DNA of 39,442 nt, taken from assembly GCA_015061865.1 (NCBI GenBank), contig SUVU01000008.1:1-39442 (forward strand). Direction: 5' to 3'. The notes under the pieces are model-generated. The model worked only from the letters and a program-made list of their open reading frames with translations, was not told where the DNA came from and did no database searches. A program made the position numbers and the translations under genes. Shown piece by piece: positions 33,546 through 39,442 of this stretch (positions are counted from its first letter, which is position 1; each line of letters begins with the position of its first letter). The DNA comes from Lentisphaerota bacterium. GTDB taxonomy: Bacteria; Verrucomicrobiota; Lentisphaeria; Victivallales; Victivallaceae.

Positions 33546-34451
33546 ATGCTTACTGCTGAACTTATTAAACAAAAAGCCCGGGAACTCGGTGCCGCCGCTG
33601 TCGGCATTGCCGACATCTCCTGCTTTGCCGATGCGCCGCTGCAGCGCGACCCCAAAAGTATTCTCCCCAACGCCAAATGCGTGATCGGTTTCCTGTTCCG
33701 GGTGCCGCGTGCGCTTTACAAGGTCATGGCGGAGCAACGTCAGTTTTTCCAGTATACCCAGATCGGAGTCAAATATATTGACGAAGACCTCAGCGAAATC
33801 TTTTTGCTGAAAATGGGTGCTATGATCGAAAACGAGGGCTATGACGCCTGCTTGCAGCGCAATGTCTCCAACTTGCGGATCAAAGGCGACCACTCCACCA
33901 ACCCGGAACTGGTTGACACCTATGAACTTGAGCACGCCGAACCGGTTGCCCCCGGAAAACCGGCTCCGGATGTGATCATGGACTTCAATTTTGCGGCTCA
34001 GGCGTGCGGCCTGGGTGCGGTCGGCATGTCCGGACACTTTATTGCTCCGGAACTCGGCCCCTTTGTCCGCATGGCGTTTATCGTCACCGATGCGCCGCTT
34101 GCCTGCGACAAACCGTTCACCGGTACGCTCTGCGACAACTGCGGCGAATGTGTTTCCGCCTGCCCCGGTCATGCGATCAGTGAAAACGGCACGGACTCCT
34201 GGCAGTGCGCCGTCTACTATCGCGGTGCGCACAAATCCAACCCGTTTATGAAAGACGATTGTCTGAAAGACCGTCCGGATCGTGCCGCTATCATCTCCGG
34301 CGAAAAACACTTTTCCAGGGAAGAAGCCCGTGAGATTTACAAAGAACTGGACTTCCTGCCCAGCCGCCCGACCGGATATATCCCGTGCATTTGCGGCAAA
34401 GCGTGCGACATGGTCTGTTATAAACATCTGAAATCGAAAGGCATCTTATGA
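33546..34451 (+). CDS. QueG-like double [4Fe-4S] protein, paralog 2
   Basis: A 301-residue paralog of the preceding gene. AQACGLGAVGMSGHFIAPEL (151-170) and GPFVRMAFIVTDAPL match the QueG core. Cluster 1 is C196, C199, C202, C206 (CDNCGECVSACPG). Cluster 2 is probably formed by C221 with C283, C287, C291 (CICGKACDMVC). It is cytoplasmic, with no signal peptide. The ribosome site GAGGAT stands before ATG 33546, 21 bp after the previous stop. It is probably an electron-transfer or reductive enzyme; substrate unknown. Confidence 0.75.
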   Translation: MLTAELIKQKARELGAAAVGIADISCFADAPLQRDPKSILPNAKCVIGFLFRVPRALYKVMAEQRQFFQYTQIGVKYIDEDLSEIFLLKMGAMIENEGYDACLQRNVSNLRIKGDHSTNPELVDTYELEHAEPVAPGKPAPDVIMDFNFAAQACGLGAVGMSGHFIAPELGPFVRMAFIVTDAPLACDKPFTGTLCDNCGECVSACPGHAISENGTDSWQCAVYYRGAHKSNPFMKDDCLKDRPDRAAIISGEKHFSREEAREIYKELDFLPSRPTGYIPCICGKACDMVCYKHLKSKGIL

Positions 34452-35383
34452 ACGAGCTGAAAGCCAAACTCACTGCGGCGATGACCGCTGCAGGTGCCGA
34501 TATTGTGGTCTGCGGCAACGTTGAACGTTTCCGTGATCCGGCGGTCAAAAAACTTTTTCCCGAAACCAAAACCGTGATTTGTGCGGCGTTCCGCCAGTTG
34601 CGCGGCTCCCGTCGCGGCGTGGAAGACGGCACGACTTACTATCAGTATACCACGTCCGTGGAAACTCTGGAAGAGGTCGTCATGCCCCAGGCGCTGCTCC
34701 GCGGCTGTGCCGTGTTGGAGGAAGCCGGCTTCGATGCCATGCCCCAGCGCCGTCCCATGATGATCTCTGCTGATGAAAATGAGACCATTTTTGAAACGGA
34801 CTACGCCGAAGTTTACCGTGGTGTCAAAGCCGAAACGCTGTTGGATTTCGACCTTTGCGCCGTGGATGCCGGATTGGGAGAAAAAGGTTTCTCCGGCTCC
34901 ATTCTCACCGATGATTTCGGTCCCTGCCAGAGATGGGTATTTATCCTCACCGATGCCGAATTGCCCGCCGATCCGGTCGTAGAACCGCATTTGTGCGATA
35001 ACTGCAAAGAGTGTTTGCGTGCCTGCCCCGGTCATGCGCTGGATGAAAACGGCAAACGTGATTCCTGGCAGTGTGCGGCGTATTACAAAGGCGCCAACCG
35101 CAGCAAAAACCCCTTCATGCCTCCGAATGCGTTTGCTGACGATCCGGAGCGTTTGAAAATCATCGCCGGCGAAGCTGACCTGTCCATGGAACACGCCAAA
35201 GAGATCATTGATCAGATCCGCTTTTATCCGCCGATCAAACACGCATTTGTTGCCAGTATGTGCGGCAGAGCATGCGATACCGCCTGCTATGTCCATCTGG
35301 AAGAAAAAGGAGTTTTGAAACGGAAATTCAAAACTCCGTTCCGCAAACGTCCGGTCTGGTCACTCTCTCTGGAAGATAAATAA
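34448..35383 (+). CDS. QueG-like double [4Fe-4S] protein, paralog 3
   Basis: A 311-residue paralog of the two preceding genes. AGLGEKGFSGSILTDDFGPC (141-160) is the QueG-like core. Cluster 1 is C183, C186, C189, C193 (CDNCKECLRACPGHA). Cluster 2 is probably C209 with C272, C276, C280 (CGRACDTAC). It shares with copies 1 and 2 a Y-Q-Y motif near residue 65-70 and the SWQC-type link between clusters. It overlaps copy 2 as ATGA, indicating coupled translation and perhaps a complex. Confidence 0.75.
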   Translation: MNELKAKLTAAMTAAGADIVVCGNVERFRDPAVKKLFPETKTVICAAFRQLRGSRRGVEDGTTYYQYTTSVETLEEVVMPQALLRGCAVLEEAGFDAMPQRRPMMISADENETIFETDYAEVYRGVKAETLLDFDLCAVDAGLGEKGFSGSILTDDFGPCQRWVFILTDAELPADPVVEPHLCDNCKECLRACPGHALDENGKRDSWQCAAYYKGANRSKNPFMPPNAFADDPERLKIIAGEADLSMEHAKEIIDQIRFYPPIKHAFVASMCGRACDTACYVHLEEKGVLKRKFKTPFRKRPVWSLSLEDK

Positions 35384-35394
35384 GGTTTCCCCTG

Positions 35395-38300
35395 ATGAAA
35401 AATGCTGAAATAACCTGGAGTTTGATGCACCCTACTCCGTTGGATCCGGAGTACATGCATCAGCTCATTGCGAAGTCCAAAGAATACCGGGTGGACAGTT
35501 TTGAGATCTGCGCCCAGTGCCATACGCCTTACGGCGGCTTGGACGGCTTGATCAATTACCGTGAATATCCGCACGCTTTTGCGAACTGGGATCAGGAAAA
35601 AGTTGCTGACACCCAACAGCGCATGAATGAAGTGCTGAGGATCGCCCATGCCGCCGGCAAGCCGGTTTACTACTGGCACCGGGAAGTCATGGTGCCGCCG
35701 GGGTTGATCGAGGACATTCCGGAACTGCTGGATGAGAACGGTGAATTCAATCTGCTGGGCGAAGCATTTGCCGATTTGATCCGCTATAAAATCGACCGGG
35801 CATTCGCCGCCGCACCGGAACTGGATGGATTGGTATTGAGTTTGACCGAAGCGGATTTCTCTGCGATCCACAATTCCAATACCCGCAAATATCCGCCGGT
35901 GGAAGTGGTGAGTTTCATCATCAGCATTTTTGCATCGGAACTGGAGAAGCGCAACAAACGCTTTATCATGCGTTCATTCGGCTCGATTGCACAGGATTAT
36001 GAAGATATTCTCGCCGGGGCTGAAAAACTTGCCGGCAAACACAAATTTGAGATCGAGACCAAAATCACACCGTATGATTTTGATCCGTTTCTGCCGAAAA
36101 ATCCGTTTCTGCGCTCCAGCGCCAATTTCACCCTCTCTGCCGAGTGTGAAGTCGTCGGCGAATTCATGGGTCAGGGCAATATGCCGTTTGAACACGTCCA
36201 CAATCTGGTGCGTTATGTCCGGGAAGGTCAGGAAGCCGGAGTGGATCGTTTCGTCATCCGCATGGACAGACGCGGCAACTGCATTTTTGACATTTACGAG
36301 ATCAATTACTACGCTTACAGCCGGGCTTTGGAAAATCCGGACATCACCGCTGATGAGATCCGGCAGGAGTGGTATGATAAACATTATCCAGCCGCCGTCC
36401 GTGATGCCTATATCGAATTGGACAAAATCGGTTGGGAAATGGTTTGTAAAACCTATTTCATCGACAAACAAGTCCTCTTTCACGGCAATTATGCGATGAA
36501 ATATATCAAAGCCGGTTTCATTTTTGCACTGTTCCGCAATGGAGTTACGCTGGAAAACGGCAAAGACATCTGGTCCATCCTCACCGACCGCCCTGCTCCC
36601 GGCAGAGCTGCGATCCTGCGGGAAAAAGATGAAGCCGTCGCCTGTGCCGACCGGGGGTTGGAAATCTGCCGCAGCATCAACATGACCGACGACGATTTCA
36701 GGCTCCGGTTGTGGCAGAATGCGGTGGTCGTCACCCGCTGTGTAAGAGAACTGGTGCGCTGTATTGCAACATACTTTGATGAAATGGATAACTCCGGTGA
36801 CGGCACGCTCCTGAAACAGCAGGTTGCCGCCAGTTTGGCTGAATTTGACCGCCTTGCCGGACACAAAGTGGAAATCCGGAAACGCGAAGTCATCAACGGA
36901 CTTGAACACCGCTTGAAAGAATACCGCCGTTCCATTGAGGAAATCTGCATCGAACCGCTTGCGGCGATTTGTCAGGCGTTGCCGGAAGAATTTGCCGCAG
37001 AGTGCGCCGCCCGCAAAAAGTTTTTAACTGATTGCGTGGATGGCATCATCCTCGGCGGCATTTACGACGATTACCGGATGTACCGTTATATGCACGGTTC
37101 GCACTCGGTACTGCGGAACGGTTTGCCGGGACGGTGGGCAGGCAACCGGGTCTTCCCCAACGGCTTTATTGAGGTAACCGTCAAACGCGGCGATGATCTT
37201 TACATTTACGGTGATATTTCCGAAACCCGGGAATTTGTCGTCTGTATTGACGGCGATCATCGCATTTATGCCCGGTTCAATGACGAGGGCTGCTGGAAAC
37301 TGCCGGTCGGTGCCGATACTGAAACCATGACGCTCCGTCTGGAAAAAAGCGGCTCCGAATACCCGATGTTTTACGCCGTCGTCACCCGCAAAAATCCGGA
37401 ACTGGCAACATTCAGTTACTCGATCTGCGAAGACGAACTGGATGAAACCACCGTGCCGGAACCGGTGTTTGACGAAAAACCGGAATGGCTCGACCTCTAT
37501 TACGAAGCGTGGCAGGAGGCGTATGACCACATATTCCACTGCCCGGTGGCGCCGGTAAAAACCTACATGAATGAAGGCATCCGCATCCACAAAATCTGGA
37601 TTTGGGATACCTGTTTCATGGTGCAGTTCTGCCGTTACGCCGCTTCGGTTTTCCCCGGCTTGCAGAGTTTGGACAACTTCTACAAACTGATGCACGACGG
37701 TGAAAAATCGGTCATCAAAATCCATATCCCGGACAATCCGCCGTTGTTTGCGTGGACGGAGTATGAATACTTCAAACACACCGGCGATGTGGCACGGGTA
37801 AAAGAAATCCTGTTGGAAAAACGCTATCTGCAAAAACACTTTGAATGGCTCTACACCGTCAATCCGGGCGAGTTGTACGACTATTCAGACAGTCCGACGG
37901 CGGCAAAATTTGTCCCCGGCAAAGGATTTCTGTGGGGTTGCGGCAGAGCCGGCATGGACAACTCTCCCCGGGGTGAAGACGATCAGCGGTCGATTTATTT
38001 CGTTGACCTCACCGCCCAGCAGGGATTGAGTGCGCTTTACATTGCCAAACTGGCAGAGGCGATCGGTGAAAAAGCCCTTGCCGACGAATATTACGGCAAG
38101 TTTGAGGAGCTGAAAAAGTTTGTCAACGAGCGTTTCTGGTCGGACTCCGACCGGATGTATTTTGACCGCAAAGTCGATGAAAGCGGTTTCAGCAAAGTGC
38201 TGACTCCGGCATCCATGTGGCCGATGCTAGCGGAAATATGTTCTGATGAACAGAGTAAAGATCTGGCGGCGGCATTGGCAGACCCGAACCGTTTGGGCGG

Positions 38301-38859
38301 TGAAAGAGTTGTTCCCAGTGTCAGCCGGGATGACAACCGTTACTTTGATCCAACGGGCGGCTACTGGCGCGGCGGCATCTGGATGCCCAAAGTTTACATG
38401 ACCGTCAAAGGTTTGGAGAAATACGGTCATTGGAAACTGGCGGACGAGATCGCTGAAAAAATCATCCGCCAGCAGTACAATACCTGGCGCAATTTTGAAC
38501 CGCACACGATCTGGGAATGTTACTCCCCGACCGAAGACAAACCGTCTACGGATAAAAAAGGCCGTTATGCCCGTCAGGAATTCTGCGGCTGGTCAGCGTT
38601 GGGGCCGATTTCGCTGTTTATCGAGAATATTCTCGGCATCCGGGAAGTTAATGCCCTGAAAAACCGGATCGTCTGGACGCCGCGCCGAACGCAGCGCAAC
38701 GGTATCAAAAATCTGAAAATGGGCGGCAAAAACTTTTCGCTTATTGCTTATCCGGAACGCAACGAAGCGGAAATCGCTGCCGAACAGCCGTTTACCCTCT
38801 GTCTCAATGGCAAAGAAATCTCATTGCCGGCAGGCAAATCCATTGTTAAACTGGATTAA
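35395..38859 (+). CDS. Two-module glycoside hydrolase with C-terminal MGH1-like (alpha/alpha)6 domain
   Basis: An 1154-residue cytoplasmic protein without a signal peptide. The N-terminal 550 or so residues begin with a TIM-barrel-like part (VDSFEICAQCHTPYGGLDG, GKPVYYWHREVMVP, LDGLVLSLTEADFS) and continue as a helical region, resembling uncharacterised GH67/DUF4838-like domains. After a beta-rich linker, residues about 690-1130 form a GH63/mannosylglycerate-hydrolase-like domain: WIWDT (735-739, D738), GRAGMDNSPR (850-859, likely acid D855) and WECYSP (1040-1045, likely base E1041). Retaining both motifs suggests activity on an alpha-linked glucosyl or mannosyl substrate. It is the last gene of the LacI-adjacent operon, 11 bp after paralog 3, with a weak ribosome site. 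Confidence 0.78.
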   Translation: MKNAEITWSLMHPTPLDPEYMHQLIAKSKEYRVDSFEICAQCHTPYGGLDGLINYREYPHAFANWDQEKVADTQQRMNEVLRIAHAAGKPVYYWHREVMVPPGLIEDIPELLDENGEFNLLGEAFADLIRYKIDRAFAAAPELDGLVLSLTEADFSAIHNSNTRKYPPVEVVSFIISIFASELEKRNKRFIMRSFGSIAQDYEDILAGAEKLAGKHKFEIETKITPYDFDPFLPKNPFLRSSANFTLSAECEVVGEFMGQGNMPFEHVHNLVRYVREGQEAGVDRFVIRMDRRGNCIFDIYEINYYAYSRALENPDITADEIRQEWYDKHYPAAVRDAYIELDKIGWEMVCKTYFIDKQVLFHGNYAMKYIKAGFIFALFRNGVTLENGKDIWSILTDRPAPGRAAILREKDEAVACADRGLEICRSINMTDDDFRLRLWQNAVVVTRCVRELVRCIATYFDEMDNSGDGTLLKQQVAASLAEFDRLAGHKVEIRKREVINGLEHRLKEYRRSIEEICIEPLAAICQALPEEFAAECAARKKFLTDCVDGIILGGIYDDYRMYRYMHGSHSVLRNGLPGRWAGNRVFPNGFIEVTVKRGDDLYIYGDISETREFVVCIDGDHRIYARFNDEGCWKLPVGADTETMTLRLEKSGSEYPMFYAVVTRKNPELATFSYSICEDELDETTVPEPVFDEKPEWLDLYYEAWQEAYDHIFHCPVAPVKTYMNEGIRIHKIWIWDTCFMVQFCRYAASVFPGLQSLDNFYKLMHDGEKSVIKIHIPDNPPLFAWTEYEYFKHTGDVARVKEILLEKRYLQKHFEWLYTVNPGELYDYSDSPTAAKFVPGKGFLWGCGRAGMDNSPRGEDDQRSIYFVDLTAQQGLSALYIAKLAEAIGEKALADEYYGKFEELKKFVNERFWSDSDRMYFDRKVDESGFSKVLTPASMWPMLAEICSDEQSKDLAAALADPNRLGGERVVPSVSRDDNRYFDPTGGYWRGGIWMPKVYMTVKGLEKYGHWKLADEIAEKIIRQQYNTWRNFEPHTIWECYSPTEDKPSTDKKGRYARQEFCGWSALGPISLFIENILGIREVNALKNRIVWTPRRTQRNGIKNLKMGGKNFSLIAYPERNEAEIAAEQPFTLCLNGKEISLPAGKSIVKLD

Positions 38860-38877
38860 AGCATCACCAACACACGC

Positions 38878-38910
38878 CGGAGGCGGGAAAATTTCCCGCC
38901 TCCGTTTTTA
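38878..38910 (+). terminator. Strong intrinsic terminator of the glycosidase operon
   Basis: A perfect 13-bp stem (38878-38890 with 38892-38904, CGGAGGCGGGAAA) with a minimal central loop is followed by TTTTTA. It begins 18 bp after the glycosidase stop codon. Confidence 0.93.
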
Positions 38911-38924
38911 TCCCAAACGCCGCC

Positions 38925-38953
38925 TTGACTTTTTACGCCACTTGTGCTATATT
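38925..38953 (+). promoter_or_regulatory. Orphan promoter downstream of the glycosidase terminator
   Basis: TTGACT (38925-38930), 17-bp spacer, TATATT (38948-38953), with start expected near 38960. No convincing gene follows on this strand. The only reading frame is a 53-codon ORF at 39001-39162 that lies antisense to a phage-type remnant. Confidence 0.6.
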
Positions 38954-39000
38954 CTGCATCAGCCGTTTGCAACGCAGGAGGGGTTGAGTAAGGATTAGAA

Positions 39001-39162
39001 ATGACATCGGAGGTAGCGTTTCTTTTTGTTTGCCATCCCGACGGTCTACCTCCACTATTTTGCCAATCGCCGAACCACCGGATAAACGCCGGGGTTCGGA
39101 CAGCAATCCACAAGTCCTCCGAGAGATTGCTCGGCTCACCGTTCGGGGCTTTAAGCCATTGA
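39001..39162 (+). CDS. Small ORF of doubtful coding status
   Basis: A 53-codon frame starting MTSEVAFLFVCHPDG with AAGGA 8 bp before the ATG and a promoter about 48 bp upstream. No family is recognised, and it lies entirely opposite the degenerate WFGDW remnant, whose translation does match a known family. It may be a chance frame, or a small RNA or peptide from the orphan promoter. The 38911-39300 stretch otherwise holds only short inverted repeats, such as GGAGGTAG near 39010 with CTACCTCC near 39045. Confidence 0.2.
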   Translation: MTSEVAFLFVCHPDGLPPLFCQSPNHRINAGVRTAIHKSSERLLGSPFGALSH

Positions 39163-39310
39163 GAAGTGCTATTATACTTCGTTACAACGTCGGCTCTTTC
39201 GCCCTGCGTTTTGCCCCCCGACACAGCTCCGGTTTTGCGTAATAACTACCGGTATTCCCGGTATTCTTAATATTCCCAGCGCTCCCGGTTCGCTCTTGTG
39301 CATAGCTCAT
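39040..39310 (-). pseudogene. Frameshifted remnant of a phage/mobile-element 'WFGDW' protein
   Basis: On the - strand, one frame from ATG 39310 reads MSYAQERTGSAGNIKNTGN. Another then reads KTQGERADVVTKYNSTSQWL, followed by KAPNGEPSNLSEDLW and AVRTPAFIRWFGDWQ (the last ending near 39060). The string 'QWLxVRTPxFKxWFGDWE', preceded by a Ser/Gly-rich linker, is recurrent in large phage and mobile-element polyproteins (MuF/toxin-associated). Here it is short and needs a frame change near 39225. It then runs into the promoter and terminator of the + strand, so it is a decayed fragment. The apparent GTG start at 39224 is not a true start. Confidence 0.55.
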
Positions 39311-39347
39311 AAAAAACGGGACTGCCGTTTTTGCGGCAGTCCCGTTT
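39311..39347. terminator. Bidirectional intrinsic terminator
   Basis: A 13-bp stem (39315-39327 with 39334-39346, AACGGGACTGCCG) and a 6-base loop. The - strand continues into six T (39316-39311), and the + strand into TTTCTGTTTT. It lies 17 bp beyond the stop of the cut gene at the right end and most likely terminates that gene. Confidence 0.9.
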
Positions 39348-39363
39348 CTGTTTTGCAATATAC

Positions 39364-39430
39364 TTATTCAGTAAAAGCAGATTTCAACGCCCACAACCCG
39401 AGCGCAGGATTGCTGATGTAGAAAATTTCT
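39364..39430 (-). CDS. C-terminal fragment of a gene cut by the contig end
   Basis: An open frame enters from the right edge on the - strand, reads FYISNPALGLWALKSAFTE and ends at TAA (39366-39364). About 22 codons of genomic sequence are present before the adapter. The well-placed terminator just beyond the stop supports it being a real gene end. The family cannot be told from so short a piece. Confidence 0.5.
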
Positions 39431-39442
39431 AGATCGGAAGAG
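39431..39442. other. Residual sequencing adapter at right contig end
   Basis: AGATCGGAAGAG is the Illumina adapter read-through sequence and the reverse complement of the extended left-end adapter. It is not genomic. Confidence 0.93.

Noticed and set aside
32397-35296. Long - strand frames (284, 298 and 292 codons) opposite the QueG-like genes
   Set aside because: Their similar appearance follows from the paralogy of the genes on the other strand; the cysteine-cluster motifs are only in the + frames.
35974-36909. 311-codon - strand frame opposite the large glycosidase
   Set aside because: Antisense shadow; it has no ribosome site and no recognisable domain.
38856-39224. 122-codon - strand frame as an intact gene starting at GTG 39224
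   Set aside because: Only its first 55 or so residues match the WFGDW family. The rest runs through a promoter and terminator of the other strand, and the true upstream part is in another frame.
1-39442. CRISPR arrays, tRNA or rRNA genes, intact insertion sequences
   Set aside because: No regularly spaced repeats, no tRNA-like T-loop with matching acceptor stem, no rRNA-like stretches and no transposase frame were seen on either strand by eye.

Overview
The window looks like a chromosomal contig from an anaerobic bacterium of the PVC group, most likely Lentisphaerota (Victivallales-like). This is inferred from a prepilin-type C-terminus with an exact H-X9-DG spacing, a DUF4838 glycosidase-like protein, an exosortase with its own tail-bearing substrates, and oxygen-sensitive Fe-S proteins; no rRNA or other marker gene is present. 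Both contig ends carry sequence identical to Illumina adapter (1-9 and 39431-39442), so the terminal genes are cut and the outermost bases are not biological.

Region 1 (10-2958, + strand): the tail of a prepilin-like protein, a small secreted protein of unknown function, then a DUF4838 protein with its own promoter and a long hairpin upstream. A hairpin terminator at 2988-3020 separates this from convergent genes.

Region 2 (28886 down to 3047, - strand): one exopolysaccharide/exosortase operon of 22 genes over about 26 kb. Most junctions are 4-bp ATGA overlaps. In order of transcription: two paralogous secreted proteins ending in GQPLPG + hydrophobic stretch + basic tail; a membrane TPR protein; exosortase; a membrane-EpsI (DUF3485) protein; the initiating sugar-phosphate transferase; an NDP-sugar-pyrophosphorylase-like left-handed beta-helix protein; a small nucleotidyltransferase; Wzz-like co-polymerase with a kinase-dead tail; Wza-like export lipoprotein; Wzy/ligase; GH9 lipoprotein; alkaline-phosphatase-superfamily enzyme; Wzx flippase; STAS protein; GT2; two GT4; a GT4-WecB fusion; a DUF3089 lipoprotein; another glycosyltransferase; and ManC. 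The inferred product is a GDP-mannose-derived, Wzx/Wzy-type polysaccharide made together with surface proteins processed by the dedicated exosortase.

Region 3 (29198-31288, - strand): class II fructose-bisphosphate aldolase with its own promoter and a strong terminator, and a LacI-family regulator.

Region 4 (31438-38859, + strand): transcribed divergently from the LacI regulator from a TTGACA promoter with an operator-like inverted repeat at the start site. It encodes a U32-like cysteine-rich protein, three tandem QueG-like double [4Fe-4S] proteins and an 1154-residue two-module glycoside hydrolase, followed by a strong terminator. This is a candidate undescribed redox-plus-glycan system.

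Region 5 (38911-39442): an orphan promoter, a decayed fragment of the phage/mobile-element 'RTPxFxxWFGDW' family, a bidirectional terminator and the C-terminus of a cut gene. The putative promoters found share a TTGAMW - 16/17 bp - TATATT pattern. No tRNA, rRNA, CRISPR array or intact insertion sequence was seen.
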